Assembly (NCBI GenBank): GCA_007922305.1
Contig: ML677334.1
Span: 17,339,853 to 17,403,852 of the forward strand
DNA from: Dermatemys mawii
Lineage: Eukaryota; Chordata; Testudines; Dermatemydidae
Direction of reading: 5' to 3'
Length of the DNA: 64,000 nucleotides
Shown in pieces: positions 12,070-23,044 of this stretch. The notes under the pieces were generated by a model. It saw only the letters and a list, made by a program, of their open reading frames with translations. It had not been told where the DNA came from and did not search any database. Made by a program: the position numbers and the translations under genes. Every line of letters begins with the position of its first letter. Position 1 is the stretch's first letter.

Positions 12070-13807
12070 CCATTGTGCAGTTATGGCACATCCTGGGGTA
12101 AGGAAGTGATGTGGAGGCACCTTGTCCCAGAGGAAGCTCAAGGAGACATCAAGTTTTACAGATGAGTCTTGCCTCCGTGGACATTCAGTCCTTGGCAGCT
12201 CTCCTGATTCTGCCAATCATGGTGCCAATTGCGATTCTGAAATTTTGTTTAATGAGGAGCACAACTGTGAACTAGGAGCTGGTCTGAGAACATAAACTTA
12301 TTTCAGGTTTGACAAAGAAAGTAAGTGCTGGAAAAATCACAACTCTTATCAAATTACTATCTGTAGTTTGTGTTTTTCAGCTGTTCTTTACTGCCTGCTA
12401 TTTTCCAGTGGATGGCAAAGGCATTACCACTTTTCATTTTGTTTAGTCCCTAATGGAAATTTCTTTATTCTTGCTGTTCTGTCATGCCACTTTTGATTTA
12501 AGAGGGTTGCTTGTGCTTTGATTTTTTTTTTTTTAATGATCCTAGGGTTTCTGTGGGTTTTTTTAAACAACTTGAAGATAGACTGAAGGCTAAGTGCTGG
12601 ATTGCAGCTGGCCACAAAATGTACAGGGAAAACTCAAGGAGCCTTGCTCTGTGGACCGTGGCACCTACAAGTAGAAGCCAGTCAGAACTGCAAAGGCTAT
12701 GCAGGGCCAGTGCTCACAAAAATGAAGAAGGGTGGGCAGAAAGTGGTTCCCTAGAGTCAGGGATGGGAGTATTGAGAGGAAGCTTGCATAGCTACTGCCA
12801 GTGCGGTAGTTGTGGATAGCCCCAAGATTGCCTGCTTCAGGGCTGTCTGACGATCACCTCTCTCAAGCACTAAACACGCTCAACAAAATAATGTTGCACG
12901 TTTTGCCAGTTTCAATAAATGGCTACATTTGCTGGAGAGGTGCCTGAGGAAAGTGCAGTATTAAAATTAAAGGCTAAGAGCTTTAGAGGGGAGCAAAGGG
13001 AATTGTTGCTGCAGTAGAATTTTTAATGTGCAAGAAGCATAGTAAGCCTATGTGCTGGATATGTCATTTATTGCTTGCAGGTGTTAGTGCCACCGACCCT
13101 TAAAAGAACACCACGTTCCTCCAGAGACACAAATTGGTAGAACAGTCACGTAAAGAAGAAACAAGCCTTCAAGCTGGGAACAGCCAGTTTGTTTTGGACA
13201 AATTGCCAAATAATAAGCTTTACTGATTTTTTTTGTGTGTGTGTCAGTCAGCCTTTTTTCCTTGGAGATGTAACTTCGTTAGTTAGCATGTTAAAATATA
13301 AGCTTTATGCCTGCAGGCTGTCCCTATGTCACATCTTAGAATACTTTATCGAGGGGAGACATTGGAACCATAAAAATTGGGCAACTGAAACAGGTAGCAT
13401 TGGTGAGAAACAGTGGATGCACCAGGCAGATACCTCACCATTTTGGAAGACGAGACAATTTTAGAACAAAGGAAAATTAAATTATTGAAAGGAAAAGAAG
13501 TGAGTCACAGATGACTCAGGAAACGAGCTGCTGGGCCTTTCAGCTCTGTGACTGTTATTAATCTGGATCACTGCAGTATTGATTGTGAGTAATTACCCTC
13601 TGACAGCTCTTTGGGGTGTTGGTGACACAAACTGGTCATCTCCATTTAACAACTAATGGAAAAGTGTCTATGTCATAAAACACGTATGCAATGAATGAAA
13701 ATAAAAAGCTGAGAATACTTTAGAAAATATGAAGAATTGATTATTTTCAGTGACTAAGAAAAAGGCTCAGTGACTAAGAAAAGGCTTCTCGTTACAGTCT
13801 GACTCAG
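12070..13807. other. intergenic, nothing recognised
   Basis: No gene. A 20-bp phrase 'AACTTGAAGATAGACTGAAG' near 12570 is also present near 9315. A short direct repeat 'CAGTGACTAAGAAAA' lies at about 13750-13785. Confidence 0.35.
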
Positions 13808-14228
13808 AAGCTGAGGAACTGGAATTAATTTGCAAATTGGACACTATCAACCAAGGATTAAACAGGGACTATGAGTGGCTTTGTCATTACACTAATTGAA
13901 TGCATTTTCTTAGTTAAGTCTCTTTTACAGGTTCTTATCAACTGCCACACATAGATCCACTAAATTTTCACTTCAAAAGGTTTTTTTCTCCTGCTAATAA
14001 TGGCCCATCCAAATTAAACAGCCTCTTAGAACTGGTATGGTAATTTACAACTTTTTTTGCTTTCTGTGTATATAAATGCATCTTACTTCTGTTTGTTCCA
14101 TTCTGTGCATCCAATGAAGTGGGCTATAGCCCACAAAAGCTTATGCTGAAATAAACTGGTTAGTCTCTATGGTGCCTCAAGTATTTCTCATTTTATTTAC
14201 GGATATAGACTAACATGGCTGCTAATCT
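13808..14228 (+). pseudogene. Penelope-like element remnant: end of GIY-YIG ORF plus 3' tail
   Basis: A plus-strand frame reads ICKLDTINQGLNRDYEWLC near 13833-13889, matching the end of the endonuclease-domain protein also seen at 58.6-59.2 kb (FDTISSGLNKDCEWLANY there). It is followed by a non-coding stretch and the tail 'GAAGTGGGCTATAGCCCAC', 'AAAGCTTATGCT', 'GACTAACATGGCTGCT' (14115-14223). I assign it to Penelope-like elements because the 58.6-kb copy has a GIY-YIG-type motif. The copy is 5'-truncated and inactive. Confidence 0.65.
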
Positions 14229-17200
14229 TAAACCTAGCCCTTTTAGGAGATTGTGTATTTCCCTCAGCAAGTGAAAGATCTCATTCTGTAGATCTGAAGT
14301 GATCTTAGCTTTCTATTTTTATGATGTGCGTTGATCTGTGTGACAGACCCCTGTCCACACCACCAAGGTATATTAGAGGAACAACAAACAACGTTGTGGG
14401 GCTGACAGTTTCTTTCAGTATAGTTGTGCTTTGGATTAGAATCAGCATTTTGGAGGTGAAAAGCCCAGTAGCTCATTATTAGGTTTTCTTTCAGCCATCT
14501 AGTCCTACTTTTTTACTAAAGATTAATTACTATTTGCTTAGCAAACATCTCCTTATCTGAAAAGCCAGCAGTCTTTAAACCATCTGTCATTGCTCACCTC
14601 TTTGATGGCTTGTCCCTGTGATAAATATAACTGACTAGTTTTAGCATTAGTGTGATGGCCCTTTAACAATGTCTGTATTTCCTATTAGCTTGTGGCCAAT
14701 TCCTTTATTTTTTCTGGGGCATGTTCACTGCACATTTAGTCTCTGTGGACTATCCCAGCTCACTCTATTTTAGGGAGGAATTCACCTACGGTACTACTGG
14801 TGCCTGCTTGCCCTTGGCGTTTCCAATAGGGAAATAAGCTGTAATCTCTGCCAAATATCCATAAAAGACCTGCTAACTGAAGCTGGTGAGGGGAGCATAT
14901 CTCCTTAGCCACTCCCCTTCCTTGGAGTTAGCTGCTAATGTAATTTATTTTAGGGTGGATGTGGACACCCTGCAGGCCCCTTGATGGAAAAGATGTTGTG
15001 GGCACTTAGCTCCACTGAAGCATGCCTTTCCTACTATCCTTGTCAGGCATTCTCCCAGGAGGGGCCCTCCCACTAGGATCGGTGACAAATTCTACTAGTG
15101 CAGTTCCTGGAGTGAATCTGGCCCTGTGACTTCATTTACACTCTGCCTGACAGTGTCCTGAGCAAATGAATAACTTGATACACCAGGTTGACCTAGACCA
15201 ATTAACAGTGGGAATCAAACTTTTAGACAATGTGTGTGTTCTGTAGACCAGTTGGTAAATGCTCCTGGCCACTTTTACAAAACCAGTGAGAGAAGGAAAT
15301 AAAATGTGTGTTTAGAAATGACAGCAGAGAAACTGACATCCTTTGTTTGACCGGGTAATAAACACCTTCATATCCTACAGAAAACAAGTGACAAAAGGAT
15401 GATATAATCAATCTTTACTGTGCACATATTATTTCAAAGATGGGATTATAAAAAGTGATTCTATGCTGGACAATCACATTTCTCTAGTGAGACGGGTACA
15501 TTCCTTCCTCTTTGAACAGGGAAAGATGGACACAAGATTAAAGCGACTGATTCTCTAGCTTAAGTTTAGAGTTGTTGTGATGGATAAAAAATTTAATTTA
15601 AGAGGGCAAAGCAGCTCCCAGATAACTCAGCTAAATTTACCTTATACTTCCTAGTTCTGCATTTGTGTTGCAATTTGAAAGAATAAGTCAAATCTATGTA
15701 CTTGTAAGTTTCACCAAAAAGAATAAACAAGCAGATATTAAAGTAAAAAGAACATGTTACAAAGGCTAAAATTATTACTCATTTTCAGTTGTGACCACCA
15801 GATCTTAATAATGAAGTTAATAGATTAGTGGGTTCATGACAATGTTGCCTTTGTTTATCAACTCATACAATTAATAGAGGAGATAATCAAGTCACAGGGT
15901 AGACCGCCCCCCCCCCCCCCCCACAAAGAATTGGTTTTCATTAATCATGCAACAAGATACTGAAGGAGGTGGTTGTTTTCACTTTAATCAAAAGCCACTC
16001 ATACATCTCAACAGCTATGCAGCCTGTAACGTTCACCCTCACTTTCCGTCTTCCACTTTGAGTGTAAGGGTCTTACTTGCTCAGTCTTCTTCTATTCCCC
16101 TTCCTCACTTCCTGGAAGCAAGCCTGCCTTCCCACATTTGCTCAGTATTCCCAGATCCCAGGGCGCAAAGTCTACCCAATACTCAACTTATTGGAGCCTT
16201 TCTTTCAGCCTTTCATGGCAGAAACTCTGATCAACCGTGCTTTCTGAAGTAAGGTGATAAACTTCCTCACAGGGGTTACATCTGGATCAACCAACAATAC
16301 TATTCTGTGCCTCACAAAGGGAGGTAATTTTTCCAGATTTAGTTGTTTCCAGTAAGGCCTTTGGTCGGGGGGAATGCAAATTCACAACATCCTTTCATAC
16401 AATGTGTTGCGCATGTCATCCTTATGAAATATAACTTTTTGTGAATGTTAGCTGCAGGGCTACACATTTCTGCATAATATGTAACCAATTCACAACACAG
16501 CCTCTTGAAATCCTCGCTCCTTTCAGCAGCTTCTAGGATTGTCATTGCAGACTTCAAAAACTTCACTGTAGCTACTTCTGATATATTTTTAACAAATGTT
16601 AGATAAATCTTAACTGCTGTGATATGTTCATTAACTCATGAATGAGAGTCAAATTGCTCCATTTGCTCAGCCTCCTCTAAGAACCCACTTGTATCTGGGT
16701 TCTCAACCTCAGTCTCCCCTTTGGGAAAATGTCACATTCATTACATAAATCTCCCGGGTATCCCAAAATCCTGATACAACATGGTTTGTTTCTAACAAAC
16801 ACGTGAAATTGTTTCTCCTGCCTTTAATTCACATAATGGATCCTCTATTGCCTTATACTTGGTGTCTGCCCTACCCAACCTCTCGCTTGTCACATCTAAG
16901 GCTTGACTTGTGTTTCAGTAGACTGAGCATACACATCAGAGCTATCTTTAGAACACCCCTAGTACCCCATTCAATGCACGATGAGATCCCTAGTCCAAGT
17001 TAGGGAACCTCATGTTCTGCTGAACAGTTGAATGAGTTTCCTGTAATGGATCAGAGTCCCAATCTTCCTGATCTAAGGGATCAGACTCCAGTACCTCACT
17101 GCTCAAATAGTACAGTGGCAATCTCTGCCTCATAGGGCAAGAATATAGCTGGTTGACTCCCCAATGAGATGAATTTGGTGTGTCGTGTCAAATATATTTG

Positions 17201-17356
17201 TGGATTTCCACTAGGTGGAATGGTAATTCAAGGAAAATCAACACTTACAGTTCACACTGTCTCAGCATGGGCTCAGTTCCTGGGAAATTTCTGTGTCTCA
17301 GCTTCTCATCAGGGCTGAAGGGAAGTAGTTTGCTTTTTCTCAGGATCAATGATTTT
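14229..17356. other. intergenic, nothing recognised
   Basis: No gene seen. A 16-base C run is at 15907-15922. Frames at 15947-16252 and 16339-16566 have no domain resemblance. Confidence 0.35.
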
Positions 17357-17645
17357 CTGAGGGCTTGTCCACAATACGGAAACTACAGCAGGATAGCTTT
17401 GGTGCTGCAGTTATGCCTCCGTAACCCCATAGTGCAAATACAGATTATAGCTTTGGAAGGGGTTTTTCCAATCCCTGTATGAACTCCATGTTCCCATGGG
17501 GCGGTAGCCAGCTTAATGGAAGTATTCTTCCATTGACCTACCAGCAGGGATTAAGTCACCTTAACTATGGCACTCAGGAGGGTGAATTTTTCAGATCTCC
17601 TGGATGACATAGTTGTATATGTCTAATTTTTCTAGTGCAGATCAG
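17357..17645. repeat. Harbinger-like MITE, degenerate
   Basis: The left end 'GGGCTTGTCCACAATACGG' and the right end 'TTTTTCTAGTGCAGATCAG' are rough inverse forms of the 'GGGCTTGTCTACACT' terminus seen in other MITEs here. The interior resembles a MITE family known from turtles. Heavy divergence prevents calling the target duplication. Confidence 0.45.
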
Positions 17646-18884
17646 AACTCAGGTTGAGTCACAGACAAAAATATAGCAGTGTATAACAAAGTTTATGCCA
17701 AAGTATCCTGAGGAATACTTCATTCAAAGAATATACTCCTCTTTTTAAAAATAAAGATGTCCCACAGTGAACAGATAAGTGTGGGAGGAGAAGGAAAGAA
17801 TGAAAAAAAGAAAAATATATATCCCAAGCAAAGCCTGTTTCCACTAGACTTCTAAGTGGGATGTTCTTGCTTGCTGGTGTTTACATAAAATAGAAACCCT
17901 GTAGAAACTGGAGTAGCTGAAAAACCCTTTCAAGATGCCATACAGACTGAGCCAGAGCTGGGAATACCAGGTTTTCTATGATTCACAGTGCACCAGGCAG
18001 ACTTCCTCAAAGTCCTGGGATTCCAGAACATCTGATTGGAACAAAAAACAAATTTCAAAATATAAAAATTCTCCATGGTATTGAATTACCATCTTTCAAC
18101 TAGCTCTAGGTTCACAAAACAGAGTCTGGAACCTCTAACACATCAGTGTATTAGTGCTTGAAAATCCAGAGAGTGAACCTGATACATGTAGCTACATCAT
18201 CCTAGATGAGCTAAATTCTAACACACAAACAAAATTGATGTTAAAAGGAAAATCAGAATTTAAAAATCCTTTCCTTTTGAATAATCTCAGGATTATGAGT
18301 GACCCAAATAAGGATTTGTCTTAAATATAAGTTTCCCTCCAAATGACCCATATTTATTTGGTCACAGTGCACACCAATGTATGAACAAAGCTTCAGTGAT
18401 GATGTGATGCCTATTAGAACATATTGACAGGGTTTTTATAGTGTTCTGACTTTTTCCTGATTAGTTACTGTATTTAGTGAGAAATGCAGACACATGGTCT
18501 GAATCTTCAGTAATTCAGTTAGGAGCTATTCAACTCCATCACGGCCAATAAAACTGTCTGTAAGTATTCTTTAGCTCTTGGTATTTTGTTCCCTATTATG
18601 TCATACTTGAAAACAGCCCTGTTCAAAAAAGAAATATGGTTACAAGGTCTTGACAATGTGAAGAGTCTCTCTCTCTCTCACACACACACACATAACACAA
18701 ATGTAACTGAATAGAGTTTGTTCCAGTTTTTTTTCCAGGAAAAAAATCTCCCACAGGTCCAGATGCCAACAGCAGCATGTTTCAGAAAGTTATTGGCATG
18801 TTATGTATGACAATGGTCAAAATCTCTGCTTCATCTTACAGTAGACCATGGCATGCCACTAGATACTAGTTCCACCAGTACTAG
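17646..18884. other. intergenic with a (CT)n(CA)n microsatellite
   Basis: No gene. A compound microsatellite, CT repeats followed by CA repeats, sits at about 18665-18693. Confidence 0.45.
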
Positions 18885-19173
18885 TCAATATTTTCATTAA
18901 AGATTTGGATAATGGAGAGCATGCTTATAAAATCTGTCGATGACACCAAACTGGGAGAGGTTGCTAGAACTGTGGAGTACAGGATTAGCATTCAAAATGA
19001 CCATGACAAATTGAAGAATTAGTCTGAAATCAGTAAGATGAAATTCACTATAGATAAATGCAAAGTACTACACTTGAAAAGAAAAAAAATCAAATCCACA
19101 TTTTATAGCTGTGGAATACCTGGCTAGCAGTAGCACTGAGGAAAAGCGGCTGGAGGATCACAGTGATATCTAA
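18885..19173 (+). pseudogene. CR1 LINE reverse-transcriptase fragment, 5' part of a split copy
   Basis: Frames contain 'IFIKDLDNGE'-like text near 18891, then DNA for the 'DDTKLG' block (18941-18957 reads GATGACACCAAACTGGG), then a 'KCKVLHL'-like block (about 19055-19078). These follow in the order seen in CR1 reverse transcriptase. Stops and frameshifts are frequent. The copy resumes at 19947 beyond an insertion. Confidence 0.7.
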
Positions 19174-19946
19174 TAAATTCCCCAAACAAAAGTTCAGCAA
19201 GTCAAAAGTTCAGCTGGAGGGTGAAAAAGATGTATAGACAAGAAGCCAAAGAGGTGCATCACAGCTCTGTGGTAAACAACTAAGCGATAAGCATGCACAA
19301 TAAGGATCTAATAGCTAACAGAGCAGTATAAAAGTAGATGTGCGGCGCACAGAAAGTCAGTCAGGAGAGGGGTGGACACGAGGTCAGAAGCTGTCAAAGA
19401 AGGAAAAGATAGAGGAGGAGAGAGAGAGAGAGCGGGCTGAAGATGAATCAGCAGCAGGCAATGGCAACCACAAACAATGTAGCAGAGTCCACAGATAGAA
19501 TAAGCTTGCTAAGTTTTAATTATAGTTTAGTATAGGGTAAGTGTTAGTATGTGTGTGTGAATTGTATTTTATCTATATAAAATTTAAAGTGTAAGTTAAG
19601 AACTGCTGTCAGCAGTTTATGGTAGACTGGCTATTTGCAATAGAGTGCATCGCTTAGAATCATTTAAACTGAATGCTATTGCAGTTTGGATATTCTCTAA
19701 CTTGCAATAAGGGATTAGTGTCTGATATTAAATTTTAGACTAGATTGTAGTAGGGATTATAAATTACATTAATAAAAAAGATACTTGAAGGAAAAGAATC
19801 CTACCTATGTCAATCATTTTATCAGATGGTTATATTTGTGTCCTTTAAGTGTTTCCCCTAGAAATCCTTACCTTGGGAAGAACAGGTTAAGGGCGGGATG
19901 GGCAGGTTTTTCTAGAGGTGCCACAAAATCCATTTACAAGGTAACA
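19174..19946. mobile_element. ~0.77-kb insertion in CR1, family unknown (LTR-like?)
   Basis: CR1 colinearity stops near 19173 and resumes near 19947, so the intervening DNA is foreign to it. The insert holds a 'GCAGTATAAAAGTAGATGTG' TATA-like stretch (about 19323-19342), a GA-rich tract (about 19413-19434) and a later AT-rich half. A promoter-like TATA followed by a purine-rich leader would suit an LTR, but TG...CA ends and target duplications were not resolved. Confidence 0.5.
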
Positions 19947-20125
19947 ATAGTGAATAACACATTGAATAGGAATCAACAACGTAATGCAGTTGAGCCAAAG
20001 GCACATTTCATTCTGGGATATTAACAGGAGTGTTATATGTCAGATAGAGAAGATAATTGTCCCATTCTGCTTAGCACTGGCGAGGCTTCAGCTGGAGCAT
20101 TGTGTCCAGTTCTGTGCCAGGAGAG
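19947..20125 (+). pseudogene. CR1 LINE fragment, 3' continuation of the split copy
   Basis: It resumes with text equivalent to the CR1 segment after the reverse-transcriptase core: 'TTCATTCTGGGATATTAACAG' in shortened form, 'AACAGGAGTGTTAT', then 'GGCTTCAGCTGGAGCATTGT' and 'GTCCAGTTCTG'. The copy breaks off where the GC-rich block begins. Confidence 0.75.
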
Positions 20126-20134
20126 GCTAAACGT

Positions 20135-20650
20135 TTCCAAACAGCCAACCCCGCCAACTTCGGAGTGCACTGCCACTGAAAGGGCACCCTGGCCATGGTC
20201 TCACCCATGCTGCGCCCTGAGGCCCCACTCCCATTTGTCCTCTTCCCCGAGTCCCTGCCCTCCCTCCCTCCCCCCCGCTTCCTGTCTCCGCTCTGCCCAA
20301 ACGGGGGCCAGGTGGGAGAAGGTGAAGAGGTGCGCCTGAGCAGTGAGTGGCTGGCTGTTGGGGGGAGGCTAAGGAGGGGATGAAGAGACATGAGTGGCTG
20401 GCTGGCCAGCGGGCGGAGCCTGGGGGAGAGGGTGAAGAAGCAAAGTGGCGAGAGGCTGGGTGGGCGTGTTGGGGGTGAAGAGGCACACACACGTGGTGAG
20501 TGGCTGGCTAGCAGATGGGGAGGGCAGGGCAAGGGAAGGAACCTGCAGGGTAAAGGCTAAGCAGTGCGTGGGAAGGTGCAGGTGGAGGGGTGGAGCTTGG
20601 GGCAGAGCCCCTGTCCAGGCATGCCCAACTTCCTCGAATGGAGCACTCAC
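20135..20650. repeat. GC-rich block with a degenerate minisatellite
   Basis: The block is conspicuously GC-rich against AT-rich neighbours. From about 20318 to 20520 a unit of roughly 45-60 bp recurs about four times, each with a 'GTGAAGAGG'-like start (20319, 20380, 20431, 20475) and most with 'GAGTGGCTGGCT'. Six overlapping open frames on both strands (20037-20735) arise from the low stop-codon density of GC-rich DNA; none has a domain. It is likely the body of a non-autonomous transposon, family unknown. Confidence 0.6.
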
Positions 20651-22770
20651 ACGCTGCCATGTTTGTGCATATCATTTTCTATTAATTCATTCTATTAATG
20701 AGTGTTCTATTAATGTGCATATCATTTTCTATTAATGATTTTCCATGTATTGTCCATAAGGATACTAGGCACATTTCTGGGTGAAAGTCTGGAACTGGGA
20801 ATTTGCTGGTATCACTTTGTAATCTGATTCAGGAGTGACTATCTGAAACAAGTGGCTATCTTGCGGTAAAGCTGGGAGTAATTTGTATGCTGTAGGCTGT
20901 GTGAGAACAGACCAGGAGTGGTTGCTCTCCCAGCAAAGTACGGTAAAAGGTACCACAGCCTGAAGAATTGAGGGGACACAGCTGTCCAACAATCCAGATT
21001 ATACCCTGGGGAATGTCACAATTGATTTAAGGAAAGTGCCAAAAACTAATTGGATAATTTGCTTGCAGTGAGTAATGTGACTGGTTCTGGATACTCATTC
21101 ATTCTCTTGGGCCTTTATAGTCCTTAGTTATTCCATTGAATTTATCCAGTTTAACAGAGAATGGGATTTCTGCGTGGGTTTCAGCTCTCTGCAAATGTGA
21201 GCAAGAAACAAGAATAAAATACCACATTTAAAGACATACCACTTTGTCAGGGAAAGGGAGGAATAAAAAGTTAATATTCCTTTAAGCCTTTTCGATAGTT
21301 ACAAGCCTGTGTTACCAGATGAGGGATGGTTTACTGGAAAGAATTTAAACCCTTAGCAGGAATCATTAGTTGCTTTGTAGAGGCAGGTAAGTTCTCTTTC
21401 CCCTATTAGGAGGCACAAAGTCTTTTTCCAGAGCATAGATAATGTAGGTAGTGGGAGTAACACACAAAGAATGCTACAATAAGAAGGAAATTACTTAGTC
21501 TATCTCTTTTCATAAGATGCTCTTGATGCATAAAGGCTGATTACATGAAAAGTTAATTGAAATTATCAAGATATGAGTGGGGAGGAAGGGAAATAGTGGC
21601 CTGACAAACTAATTAATATGGAGGGCATATTTAGTTCAATTATTGCATGATCAGTTTTTGAGACTGTTTTTGAAAATAAAACCTGGTCAGCCCAAAGGAA
21701 AATCAAGCCAAAAGGATTAATGGCTGGTTTCTTGTGGAAAATGGATGGTGGCTACCTCTCCAGGAGATCAAATCACACATTGAAATATTGCTGTTGGTTC
21801 AGTTAGCAGAAGGTGTCTTGCTGGGGTTGCTGATCTCGGTACTCTGATGCTTGATGCAAGGAACAAAACAGATTAGCAACTATCTCCACAGGACTGGTAC
21901 ATTTCTTATGTCTTATAGCTATGTCTCACAGTTCCATTACTAGGTTTCTGGCAACTTTTGTTTACTATATTCCCTGCCATCATCAACTTCAAGTTGGTAT
22001 GCAAGTTCTCCTTTCCAGAAGTAGAGGAGTTTTGGGTTTCATGTTTAAAATAATCTGTTAGAAGGCTAATTAGTATGGAGGGCATATTTAGGAACTGATT
22101 AATTTTCATATAACTTTGGGCTAAACATTCAGGCATTATATAACATGGAAAAAAGGCCATTGTTTAAAAGTGATTAAATAAAATCAGGGAACTGGATTGG
22201 CAGTCCAAAAGTTTGGGATCAGACTGGGTCTCTTGAGCTTCGCCTCACCCCCACAACACCAAAAAGGAAGCTTGCCCCAGGTTGCCATGCAATTCAAATA
22301 CTGTTTGGTTAATGTGATACTATCATTTTTTCATAAACCAAGGAATCAGTGACTCTATTAAGTTAAGATTGAAAGCTAAAACAAATAGAATTTTTCTTTT
22401 TTGTCCACAGTATTAATTTCATTCTCTCTTCTTGGAGATTAACAAGACAACTATGTGTGACATTATATTGCATTGTTTTCACAAGTACCATCAACATGGA
22501 CAAAAAAACTCATTTGGATGTGGCCAAATGGTGTTTAAATGAGTATAAAGGCCTAAATTTTATAATTTTCAAATTTTAGAAATTTAATTTTAATTTTTGG
22601 GTGACCAGCCTGAGATCCTTAAAGGGAGTTGGTTTTTCAAAGGATTCATGCTCTGCACTTCTGGAAGTCAGGATCCTTCCAGATGTATCAAGTTGGGCAC
22701 CCTAAAAGGAAGGCAACCATAAAACTCCTGCAAGGGGTACAGTAGTCTGGAACGGTTGAGATCCACTGCT
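20651..22770. other. intergenic with one short direct repeat
   Basis: A 23-bp phrase beginning 'TGTGCATATCATTTTC' occurs at 20664-20686 and again at 20714-20736. No gene or other recognised repeat follows. Confidence 0.4.
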
Positions 22771-22773
22771 TTA

Positions 22774-23041
22774 GGGTAGGTCTACACTTCAATTGGACAC
22801 CCGCGGCTGGCCCATTCCAGCTGACTTGGGCTAAGGTGCTTGGGGAAGGAAAGGGGCTGTTTAACTGCAGTGTAGACATTCGGGCTCAGGCCTCCCACCT
22901 TTCAGGGTCCTAGATCCCAGGCTCCGGCCCAAGCCCCAATGTCTACACTGCAATTAATCAGTTCCTTAGCCTGAGCCCTATGAGCCCAAGTCAGTGGGCA
23001 TAGACCAACCACGGGTTTTTAATGGCAGTGTACACTTACCC
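22774..23041. mobile_element. Harbinger-like MITE with TTA target duplication
   Basis: The left end GGGTAGGTCTACACT and the right end AGTGTACACTTACCC are inverted repeats. The element is flanked by TTA on both sides (22771-22773 and 23042-23044), the 3-bp target preference of PIF/Harbinger transposons. The 268-bp interior has a second level of inverted symmetry ('GCAGTGTAGACAT' near 22869 and 'ATGTCTACACTGC' near 22940). No protein is encoded, so it depended on a transposase in trans. Confidence 0.75.
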
Positions 23042-23044
23042 TTA

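Noticed and set aside
20037..20735. Cluster of open frames on both strands
   Set aside because: All fall in a GC-rich repeat block with few stop codons; proline/serine-rich translations show no domain.
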